A stretch of 64,000 nt of DNA from Lunularia cruciata (Eukaryota > Streptophyta > Marchantiopsida > Lunulariales > Lunulariaceae): positions 25,296,001 to 25,360,000 of the forward strand of contig OX419760.1 in NCBI GenBank assembly GCA_948567375.1. Direction: 5' to 3'. Below are positions 35,541 through 46,157 of the stretch, piece by piece. The notes below the pieces were generated by a model. The model ran no database searches and was not told the DNA's origin. It was given only the letters and a program-made list of their open reading frames with translations. The first letter of the stretch is position 1. Each line of letters begins with the position of its first letter. A program made the translations under genes and the position numbers.

Positions 35541-37401
35541 TCCGCACCGCGACAGTCCTCCGTGACGATTTGACATGGTAATTAGCGAGCCAGGAGGCAG
35601 TCTGATTCCTGGTCGATAAAATAGAGTAGATCTGCTATTTGGTCCACAACATTTATTTGCATGATGACTTGCACAACTTAGAATCTGAGTCGGGAGTACA
35701 AAAACTGTTCCAAAATTCAGAGCAGATGTGACACCGTGGTGTGTTGTACCTCCTTCCTCGCAGAATTCATCTGTTTCCAGAATTGGAGTATAATTACTAT
35801 AAGATTTGTAAACGCCACAGAAGTGGCTTGCTTTTGTACAGCGCTAGTTTTTAATTGAATTTAATCGAAACACATGACTCCATCTCCTGCCTAGTGTCAC
35901 ATATTTTTGATACGTTTGCAGAGTGCAATTTGTGAGATTCAAAATTTGATCCCAAGAGATTCTAGATTTTGGCGCTCTTCTAAAGAAAACCACTGCAATT
36001 TCGGAGGGTTTTGTGTGCTTGAAGATGGAGCTTGATTTACTCTATGATAGTTCCAGATGTCCGTTGCAACTTGCGATAATATAGCCTGTGCTGCAAAGGC
36101 AGAGAAGATGTCTCTAGGGCAGAGTGTGATGTAGAATTGTCTGCTCTGTTAATATTTAGGCCGGGGAGTTTCGGAGAAGGATCTGACTTTTGGGTCGTCT
36201 CTGCTGTTTGTGTTGATAGATTTTAGTCCTCGTTTCCAGCTAGAATGTCTGTCACAGGTTACATCCTGTTTAGATGTCTATGACTTAGAACTGAGTTTGA
36301 GATTTACCGGTGGGCCAGGGTTTTCCTGCACTGATCGTGGTGATATCGAGGGAGGCTTTTAATCCAGGCAAAACTTCTGAGAAATACAGTACTTGGTTGT
36401 GGCAGTCCCGTCTGCCACCGTCCACTATTCAGGCTCATCATTTAAATTAGTAACTTTCGATTGTTCGTAACGTAAAAAGATATTTTGTAGACCTCCAAAG
36501 TTAAACTTTAACAATATCAGTAGATCATACTACCAATAAATCCTCCTGATCTCCTTTTGAACTGCTTTTACTAAGCAACTCAAGGAGCATGTAATTTAGA
36601 AGGCACTGGCCACCGTTACTTTATTCGTGCATCTATTTGTATCTCCAGAGAAAGCATTACTAAGTGAGTCTTGAAACATCGTTTTCAACCATAAAGAGTT
36701 TAAAGAAGACGCAAGACTTAGGTATATGATGATTGATGAAAGGAAGTGAATGATACATAATGCTTATAAGGATGAGTTGACACACAACAAGCTTGAGACT
36801 CCCTACAGCTAACAAGATGCTAGGAAACAATGGGAAGATCGATCATCAATTCATACAAAGAGGACATTATACAAAGAGAGTTGACAAGAACAATGATGAT
36901 ACAATGATGACATTGTATATATCCACAAAGTTCAGTTTCCTGGGTACACCACGGGCAAAGCTTTTGGTTTTCAAACTGACGGTTGAAGTTATCAAGGAAT
37001 TACATATAGTAAAAACGCATATCCACTAAAGGCTAAAGATGTTTATGTTTATTGAGATTATATCGACATTAAGGATGATAAAAGAGGAATCGACAGAAGT
37101 TGAGGACTGTTTCTAGTGTAGTACACCGAGATGGATGAACTACACCCTAAACAAATCGAAGAACAAAAGAGCTAAGATTCGAACAGTACGGTGAAGTTAC
37201 TTTTTATCTCAAAATCACATATATTGGTTCCTATACTTTAAACCTTTCCGTTCCAGGATCTGGGTTTCTGGACGTACAGACCAGCTCGTTGGAGGAACTC
37301 CTGGGCACCTGATTAAATCTACATGTGAAAGCTGCGCAACAACTGCAGGTCCTTGATGCGGCAGACTTTAGCACGCAACATACAGCTATCAGATTAAGGG
37401 C
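35541..37401. other. CHS5 3' flank and intergenic DNA
   Basis: A CHS-type 3' flank is visible first (GCATGATGACTTGC at 35659-35672 and CACAACTTAGAATC). The rest has no supportable gene. Confidence 0.45.
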
Positions 37402-38021
37402 AAATTTGATAGATACCCTTGTGGTTTTTTAAATTTAAAACATACCTGTCAAAGTTTTGTATAATTTGAAAATATACCCCTCACATCACTGTTAAACATT
37501 TAGGTTTCCTTGTACAATGTACTTTGCACTTCCCTGTCCTGTATGTATTAACTCTGCACCTCCCTTTCTTGTGTAAGTTAACAAGGTTATTTGTCCACGT
37601 GTACTCAAGCATATATTGTAACCAGTGCTAACCAGTTGGATGGACCGGTAATCTCCTTCGGGAAGGGCTTATTGGCCCACTGCCTGTGTCGAATTTGGAG
37701 CGGAGAAATCAAAACACTGACAGAGACGAGCATTTCTTGAAAATTCCCACTGCACTCCTTGTTAAAGTTTGCCGCATCACCGTCGTCACAGCATTACGCA
37801 AGGTAGAGAGAACAAGACATCGTTCCAAGTTAACGCACAAAAGAAAGGGAAGTGCGGGGTGAATCGTACAACGTAAGCTAAATGGTTTAAAGTCCCCGAA
37901 AATGCGACCGCGTAGAGAACATGAAGTGCCGAAGTGCCGAAGGGGTATATTTCTAATTATACGATCTTTTGATGAATATATTTCCAAATCGGCAAAAAAT
38001 AGAGGATCTCCTATCAAATTT
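37402..38021. mobile_element. Candidate foldback/MITE-like element with about 80-bp inverted ends
   Basis: The left arm, 37402-37481, and the right arm, 37941-38021, are imperfect inverted copies of 80 and 81 bp. Both arms start AAATTTGATAG, carry TTTTTT and TCAAA-type blocks at matching distances, and end with GTATAATT followed by ATATACCCCT. The inside (about 460 bp) codes for no recognised transposase; a fragment of the short interspersed repeat sits just inside the right arm. A long minus-strand frame (37709-38353) crosses it but looks accidental. Outer target duplications were not resolved. Confidence 0.5.
37904..37927 (+). repeat. Short interspersed repeat, fragment (copy 5)
   Basis: Only the 5' part is present: GCGACCGCGTAGAGAACATG. 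It is followed by a small AGTGCCGA duplication and then the right inverted arm of the candidate foldback element. Confidence 0.5.
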
Positions 38022-38310
38022 AGATTTAACACAATTTCTCGCCGTGGCACTGATACCACTTGATGAATCCTTATCTCGTCACTATTGTACACCGATCCGC
38101 GTGGATATAAAGTAGAGAGTGATGACTGTAAGGAAGTCTGACTTAGCGGTTTGGACTTGGTCCGAAGGACAGTCTCCATCACAAGGATACTGTCAGGTCT
38201 TCTTGACTTCAGCAACGGTTGTAGATTATTGAACGTGTTACAATACAAACACTCCAAAGACGGTACATTCAATGTGCTAAATACAGTAGAAGTTCCTAAA
38301 GTGAGAAAAA

Positions 38311-38428
38311 GGCGACCACCTAGAACATATGGAGGACGGGCAGACCCCATCAAGGTAGAGATAAAAAGGGTAAAATGGAGCTAGACTCCACTAATATCGA
38401 TACGAACAATCTACCCTACCTCACCTAA
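38311..38428 (+). repeat. Short interspersed repeat, copy 6
   Basis: GGCGACCACCTAGAA, GGACGGGCAGACCCCATC, GGGTAAAATGGAGCTAGACTCC, then the tail CTAATATCGATACGAACAATCTACC-CTACCTCACCTAAAC. It is followed by short CTAAGATATC-type repeats to about 38495. Confidence 0.65.
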
Positions 38429-39402
38429 ACATCTAAGATATCTAAGAGCTCCTAAAATATCTAAGCACCTAAGATACCGCACCTAGGATATCTAAAGTTG
38501 ATGAATTGGTAAACTGAAGTTAGCAATCCCCTAGGTAAACCCTACATGTAGAACCAGTCGACATTACATATTTCCTGCACTATCGTCCATTTTAAATTCC
38601 GGGTTCCACTGACTATCAGTTTGCTTTGAACACGTGAACCTTAAAGTTGACTACTGGAAGAAGAACATCTGCACAAACTGATCAAGTTAGATTTGTATAA
38701 TTTCGATCATTTGCATTAGTAGGAATCTCAGTCAACATGAATTTACGATCCTTGTGTGAACAAATCATTCAAAGCCAAGGTATATTTGAAATAACTGGAA
38801 TACTTTTGTGATCAAGGACAAGTAGCTATAGGAGGTTATCATGATCACTGTACCACGTCAGAATGACGGAATTTCGACACAGTGGTGAGTCCAATGTGCA
38901 CGTGATCAACAACTTTGAAACCAAATGTATTATGTGTTTTACGTGGAATGTATTGTCTGTCTATGTTTAGAGTAGGTACGCTTTATAAGGCTTCTGTGCA
39001 TGTATGACAATATATTATACTTATTGACTCACAGATACGAAGTCCCGCGAACTTTGAGCCCCATCTTATGGGATCAGACCGTAAGATTTAGCTATAATCC
39101 TCTTCAAAGACAACAAGGACTGTACCGCGTGATTCTGAAGACTTAGTTCCTCCTTCCCTGCGCGTCCCTTCGTAGGTTCAACAGCACATAGGCATGAATC
39201 TATTTCCCCTTTTTAACATCCTTCTCCCCCGCAAAGTCTGGAAATATTCACGCCTTGGCTCAATCTGACGATTCTCGCATGCTGATTCTCGCATTCAAGA
39301 GTGCAGAGAGTTGTGGTTGACAGATGGCACAGATAGTTACACGGAACCTAAAATGGCTGCGAGCCTCTTAAGGATCCATCCGGATACAAGTGAAACGGAG
39401 AA

Positions 39403-39510
39403 GAAGGTGTGATAACAAGATGGATGGGAAGACCCCATCAAGCCTTAGAGGGTAAAATGGACCAAAGTCCCAATAGTATCGATAAGAAGAATCTGTTTAC
39501 ATCACCTAGA
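39403..39510 (+). repeat. Short interspersed repeat, copy 7
   Basis: A diverged start (AAGGTGTGATAAC), then GATGGGAAGACCCCATC, GGGTAAAATGGACC, CAATAGTATCGATAAGAAG and a CACCTAG tail. Its end aligns with copies 4 and 6. Confidence 0.6.
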
Positions 39511-40221
39511 TATCCGAGTGATACAAGTGAAATTACTGAAACTAAGATATAAGTGAAACTACTGAAAGAGATAAATTTCATCACACAATCTAATCTGGCT
39601 GAAATCTGGATATATTTTGCTTGAGTTTTCTGTCCTTGGAATTACGGTGAACTCAATTCCTTAAATCTGAAGGTCATGCGGAAGAATCGTAAAGATTTGA
39701 GCTTGTACGATTATCCAAATAAGTACGACTCGACCTCTAGAAGTAGATTCTTCAACAACTTATGTAGAGAGGCCAGAGGCTCAAAAGTATACCCGAAGGA
39801 AAACAAAACTGGAGTACAAGGCACCAAGGAGTGTAAGAGGTGAGAAAGAGCACGAGGCCCACCGAACAATAACGGAGGCTTCAACTGCATGAGTGTGTAA
39901 GTGAGACATCTCCTACACAAGTACAATATAAAATGTAATATCCATATCCGTACTTGACAAGGTAATGTGGTCTCTATCTTGTAGGATACACACAAAAGAA
40001 TGTTTTTTAGACAATCACTACTTGAATACAACTTCCTTCTCGAACTAAGAGGATTAATACAATAAAAGTATAGCTGCAATCAAATTTGAACATGAGCAGG
40101 TCCAATCATGAGCCACTCCAGACAAAGTCCTTTGACTAAGGAGCTTTGGTCGAGACTTGAGTCTGCATGGTCCTGCATGTCGAAATTCTGTTCATGATTA
40201 CAGGTGACACTGGACCTTTGG

Positions 40222-40328
40222 TTTGACACAGTGGACCTAAGGAGCTGGTCACAGGCACTGAGGAGAGAGCTGGTCATAAGGACCGCGGACCAATGAGTCT
40301 GAACATCAGAGGAATGAGGCATGTAAAA
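40222..40328 (+). promoter_or_regulatory. CHS6 proximal promoter: GACACAGTGGACC box and two dyad-like sites
   Basis: TTTGACACAGTGGACC is at 40222-40237. Two CTGGTC half-sites follow: CTGGTC-ACAGG-CACTGA at 40245-40261 and CTGGTC-ATAAG-GACCGC at 40270-40286. A weak TATA-like TGTAAAAT begins at 40322, 77 bp after the first site, the spacing seen in CHS2 and CHS4. A G-box CACGTG at 40471-40476 lies in the presumed leader. Confidence 0.5.
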
Positions 40329-40531
40329 TGCTAAACTTTCTCTACGTACCAGCATAAGAGCAAGCACGGTGAAGCTCAAATTCATTCACAAACCTTGAGC
40401 ATCAGAAGTGGTATTGTCTGCAAGCATTCTTCTGTTCTCGAGAGGAATTGCAACTGATCATTTTCTGATACACGTGCTTCGTCCACCTTTGCAGTAGTTT
40501 CTAGCAGTTCCAAAACTTCATAGCTTGGAGA

Positions 40532-41904
40532 ATGGCCAGCAACGGAGATGGTGCTGCCTACAGACACCAGAGGGCTGTCGGACCTGCGACGGTTCTTGCT
40601 ATTGGCAAAGCTGTTCCCCCCACTGCGTATCCTCAGAGTGAATACCCAGATTTTTTCTTCGACATCACCAACACTAGTCACAAGACGGATCTCAAAGCGA
40701 AATTTTCGCGCATATGTGAGTTAAATTTTCCGATCCTGCATACCTTACGATAGGATTTCTTGTCGACCCAAATGTACACATTCCGAACTATTTGATGAAT
40801 CTACGAAATTGGCAGTTAGTCTAGTTCAAACTGCGTAATTATCATAAACAAGGACGATTGATTTTAACTGTTTCCGATTAGGGTGCTGCAGGTAAGAACT
40901 CCGGAATCAATACAAGGTACTTCCACTGCACAGAAGACATTCTGAAGGCCAACCCATCGATGTGTACATACAAGGAACCCTCCCTTGATGTCCGACAGGA
41001 CATTGCAATCAGAGAGGTACCCAAATTGGCGGAGAAGGCAGCAATTGAGGCTTTGGCTGAATGGGGACAATCCAGAGACTTGATTACCCACGTCGTTTTT
41101 GCAACTACTAGCGGAGTGAACATGCCCGGAGCGGACCTCACTCTTACCAGGCTTTTGGGTCTCAGGCCCGATGTGAACCGCACCATGCTTTACCAACAAG
41201 GGTGCTTTGGAGGTGCCACTGTTTTGCGTGTTGCTAAGGATCTTGCTGAAAACAACAAGGGAGCACGAGTTCTCACTGTCGTCAGTGAGCTGACCTGTGT
41301 CACATTCCGCGCACCCAACGAAGAGCATTTGGATAACTTGGTAGGCTCTGCCATTTTCGGTGATGGAGCATCAGTCCTCATCATAGGATCCGACCCAGTA
41401 CCCGAGGTAGAGAAACCCCAATTCGAAATTCACTGGTCAGGGGAGACCATTCTGCCTGAAAGCGATGGTGCTATCGAAGGACGCCTGACTGAAGCCGGCC
41501 TGATTTTCCATCTACTGAAAGACGTTCCTGGCCTTATCTCCAGAAATACTCTTCCCATCTTCACGAAAGCATCTGAGATTGCAGGATCTCCTAGCTGGAA
41601 CGATCTTTTCTGGTGTGTACACCCGGGAGGTCGTGCCATTTTGGACGAAGTAGCAAGAACCTTGAGCTTGAAGCCAGAGAAGCTGGAGGCTACAAGAGAT
41701 ATTCTTTACAACTACGGGAACATGTCAGGTGCTAGCGTTTTGTTCGTTCTCGATCAAATGCGGAAGCGGTCGGCTGCAAAGGGCAGCACAACTACGGGAG
41801 AAGGATGCGAATGGGGACTGGTGGTAGGATTCGGACCGGGTTTGACAGTGGAAGTTTCAGTCTTGAAAGCCATTGCTACCGGTACCGGTGCTCAAAACTC
41901 CTGA
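40532..41904 (+). CDS. CHS: Chalcone synthase-like type III polyketide synthase, CHS6
   Basis: Exons 40532-40715 and 40892-41904 give 398 residues. The 176-bp intron splits the Cys62 codon in phase 1. Catalytic Cys166, His305 and Asn338, Phe217, Phe267 and GFGPG are present. The C-terminus is four residues longer than in its paralogues because a GT dipeptide is repeated (ATGTGAQ) and the end reads on to NS before TGA. It is the last member of the array before the copia element. Same expected chemistry and the same active-site differences as the other copies. Confidence 0.93.
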
Positions 41905-43686
41905 GTTCCACACAACGCGAGATTCTCCAAGATTGGAGGTTGAAAGTACTCTGAATAAGAACCATCCCTAGTGCCAGTGGATAGTCTGATGAAACCGAGA
42001 TTGAATATTCTTTTGGATGAACACATGCACAAACCCATCTCTGGAGTTCACAAGTTTGTGTAAATTCCTTTCTGCTCCAAATTCTCTACTACCAGAACTG
42101 GAGTTCGACTCATTAAACTTACAAAGTCGGTAGGAGTAACCTACCTTGTACATTGCAAATTCCCATTATACATAGACTCTGCCTTTGCCTAAATCACAGA
42201 ATTGTCGAGTTTTCTGTTTTTTGTAAGATGAATGTTCGGGCTTGAATGCCACAAATTGCTGTCATGCGCCGCTGCCTCCAAAGCAGAGAAGGCCCCAAAA
42301 GGCCTCTGAAGTGTTACTACCTCCTTCTCCTTCTGACTCACATTAATGAGCCCAGAAAGAATGGCATCTACTTTGAGTAGCTGATACTCCGAGTACTCGA
42401 TTATCAAAAGAAAGGCGTTATTTACTGATCCACATGCAAAAACTAGCATCTCTGCACCACCTCTGATTGGAAACAATCAGCCTAGATGTAACGAGTGCTT
42501 TAGTGTAGACTGGAAGGAGTTAATCAGCAAATGATGCTCATAGTCGGACGCATTCAAGCTGACAGGATCGTTACGCCGAACTGCGGAATCAAATTTCAAA
42601 TATTAACTGACTGGCAGCCGACGTTCCTTGCCTGATTCTAAACTTCCTGCCTTCTAGAACAGAGTGCGAGGACTCTGTTCTCATAGCGGAGTGCTGAAGC
42701 TTCTGACAGTGGCCGTGTCCTCACATTAGTTACATACAGAGATTTGTATCTCATATATCATTGCAGCCCAACCTGAGGATCAATCTAGTGGTTTTTCAGA
42801 GGAATCAGAAATATACGTTCGTTGCATGGGTGGCTTTCATAGCGTGAGTGCCTCAGATTACAAAATTCCACTTCGGAGTGGTAGTGCCACTCAGAATGTA
42901 GATTGAAATTGAAATAATAGCTATAATGAACCCTTGAGATAGATTAATGCTCCTCTCGATGACACGCTCTGACAGTAAATTTTCCAACTATACGTTGTTA
43001 ATTGCTACTTGTAAGATACAGATCTTACAATCTACACTAAACTCAGTATCTTGACTTGCAATAGTTGGACCCTAAACAGCAACGGTATCGATGTATTTGT
43101 TTCATACGACTGCTATTGTTACTGGAGACTCTCGTTCCAAGTCACCTAACTCCTTGGCTATTAGAGTAGCAAAATTAGCTTTTGTTCATTATCGTGGACA
43201 GTGATGATCATAGCTTAAGATCAGGAGTAACCTCACCCAAGTGATGAACCGAGAAAACCACCCCAGCCGTGTAGAATCCAGCTTAAGCGCGCCATATTTC
43301 ACTTCGTGTCATGATCCCTCCATTGATCACAGAAGCATCAGGTTAGAGAAGATCTGCAGAGATAACAAAAGAGAATTAGGACTGCTGATTTCGAGTCATG
43401 TTGCTAAACTTGGATCAAGCAACGATACTACAACTCACTAAAACCCGAAATACGTATTTTGGGTCTCATACATCAATTTAGATCTGCCGAGCTTTACTTA
43501 TTTAGATACTAGATTTATCCTACTTAGTTCCTTTGTGGATTATTATAGAAGGTTGTGATATGAAAATATAATGCAGTCCATTATCTTATTTAGTTAAGTT
43601 AGGTAATTAAAAAAATTGATAAGTATCTGAAAGTATAATCATCTGAATAATATCAATTTTAAAACCTAAGTTTATGTGCTTATTTA
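41905..43686. other. CHS6 3' flank and intergenic DNA
   Basis: A CHS-type 3' flank (GGATGAACACATGC at 42015-42028) is followed by about 1.6 kb without a supportable gene or repeat. Confidence 0.4.
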
Positions 43687-44328
43687 TGTTGTGGATCCCT
43701 TCTGATGTATTTGATCCTCTAATGACATTCTTCAACTATGGAAACTAACCCTGCGCGGGAAGGAAAGACATACAGGGAGAAAAAAAGAAAGGAAAATATA
43801 CTCACATACATCAATAGATGTACAAGAATTAACTGGATCCCAAAGTCACCGGGCTCCTCCATCCACGGGGCAACACATATCAAAGAATTTTACTCCCTCT
43901 TAATACAGGTTATAATGATCAATGTGAAGCTTTGTCCCTAAATCTGTCCAGACCAACTCTTTCCCTTTCCAATCTGTTCCTGATCTATCTTGATATGCCC
44001 TTCTCCGGATTATCTCCTTCTCGTCCAATCAGATCAAACCTCTCCTGGCCAACTTCATGCAAATCAAAGTTACATAGAGTTCCTTCCCATCCTTTCTTCA
44101 GAGATGCATGTATATTTGACTCATCGCAAAAGATCTCTACAGATTGAATGGTTACCTTCTTCTATAGCACCAACAAAGAACAAACACCTTCACGGTGCCA
44201 CCCCAATTTCCTTTATTGTCAAATACCTGTCTTGACCCTAGACAATATATTACCGTGGATGATCTGAGCTGCAGATCTCAACATCACATATGAGACAAAT
44301 CGGACGGATGAGGCTCTACATCCTAACA
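43687..44328 (-). repeat. 3' LTR of the copia element
   Basis: 642 bp bounded by TG...CA-type ends (TGTTAGGATG at the internal side on the minus strand, ATCCACAACA at the outer side). The outer 80 bp match 48549-48628 in direct orientation, sharing TCTTCAACTAT and TAACCCTGC blocks. Confidence 0.65.
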
Positions 44329-44431
44329 ACTCTCCCACTTGGAGACTCATACTTCTTGATTATACATCTTTCAAAAAGAAAATATGCTTCATGTGCTTGA
44401 TGTACATACTATGTGCACCAATACTATCTAG

Positions 44432-45649
44432 TTATCCTTGCAGGCCAATTGATACTATACATAGCCTTAACTTCTTAGAAGTGATAATCTTTGTTAACAT
44501 ATGAACAAAGTTCTTGGCATCTTGAATCTTTTCAAGTGACAAACTATCATCTTCAAGTAACTTCTGGATGAAATAATATCTCAATTGTATGTGTTTTGTT
44601 CTAGCATGGAACATTAGATTCTTTTCTAAATGAATGACACTTTGATTGTCCAAGAATAAAACACTACAATTTTTCTCTCTGCCTAGCTCCTTTAGAAGGT
44701 TGTGCAACCAAATCATCTCTTTACTAGCTTCTGTAATTGCAACATATTCTACCTCAAATTATCGACAAAGCAACAATTTTTTGCAGTTGTGAGAACCAAC
44801 TCATTGATGTCCTGCCTATGGTATAAACATACCCTTTGGTGCTTATTCCAGTATCCATATCACCTCCTAGGTCTGCATCCATAAAACCTTGTAGTCTATG
44901 GCTGCCTCGGGTGTAACACAAACCTATATCTTTGCTATCTTTCATATATCTAAAAATCCATTTGACAGTCTCCCAATGTTGTCTTCACAAATTGGCCATG
45001 TACCTACTCACAACTCTCATTGCATGTGCAATATCTGGTCTAGTACATGTCATTGCATACATCAGGTTACCTATAGGTGAGGCATATGGCACCTTTGACA
45101 TATCCTTTTGCTCTTTATCATCCTTGGGCAATTATTCATTTGATAGCTTAAAGTGACTTGCCAAAAGTGTCTTCATAGAACTTGCATCTATCGTGTTGAA
45201 CCTTTCCAGCACCTTTCTAATGTAGCTACCTTGAGAGAGCTTCAACATTCCAACGACCTTGTCCCTTTCAATTTTCAGCCCAAATATCTCCTTTGATACA
45301 CCCATGTCTTTCATTGTAAACTCTCTTGATAATTCTTTCTTCCATCTTTCAACCTCTAGTATGTTTGGTCCAACTATCAACATATAATCAACATACAAAG
45401 TAAGATGATAAAACTATTATCAAGAGTCTTGAGATAACAACAATGAATCTCTTGATATCTTATGAATTTATTAATGATAATGAACCTATCAAATTTCTTG
45501 TACCATAATCTTGGTGCTTGTTTCAGATCATATAGGCTTTTTTGCAACTTACATACCAAGCGCTCCTTACCAGGGATTACAAAAGCCAATAGGTTGTTGC
45601 ATGTAGATATCTTCATCAATCTCACCATGTAGAAATGCAATAATGACAT
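44432..45649 (-). pseudogene. Copia reverse transcriptase/RNase H remnant
   Basis: Fragments in different frames: KSLYDLKQAPRLWYKKFDRF (45377-45649); the palm motif and ELSREFTMKDMG (45132-45398); GFMDADLGGDMDTGISTKGY (44754-44945); and the RNase H end with NQSVIHLEKNLMFHARTKH (44432-44716). The usual YVDD catalytic motif reads YVDY (the mutated codon is at 45384-45386), so a catalytic Asp is lost. Stops and frameshifts separate the pieces. Confidence 0.85.
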
Positions 45650-46157
45650 CCACTTGCTCCAAATACAAATCTTCTACCAACACTATATTGGGAATCACTC
45701 TAATTGTTGATTGTTTTCCTACCAATGGAAAAATCTAACTAATCAATCCTCTCCTCTTGATGGAAGCCTTTCACAGCTAACCTTACCTTATACCATTTGC
45801 TACCATTGTGTTCCTCTTTTACCTTGTAGACCCACTTGTTATGTAATGCCTTCTTGCCTTTTGTAGTACATTGAGCTCCCAAGTTTGATTTTTATCAAAG
45901 GACCTCATCTCATCCTTCATGGCAAGCCCCCACTTCATTCAGTCTTCACTTTGCATGGCTTCTTCATAACATTCAGATTTACCTCCATTGTTCAATAGCA
46001 AGTAATGTAGAGAGAGATAGAGAGAGAGAATGCCTCGTTGGTGGCCTTGTGATTCTTGTAGATCTTGGCTATTATAGTGCATATGGTTGAGGTTGTGGCA
46101 AAGTAGTTTTTGAGCTTCTAGGGTTTCTTTAAACCCTTATGATAACATCTTATTCAT

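Noticed and set aside
37709-38353. A 214-codon minus-strand open frame
   Set aside because: It spans the right arm of the inverted-repeat element and two copies of the short interspersed repeat, starts inside a repeat, and shows no recognisable domain. Chance openness is the simpler explanation.
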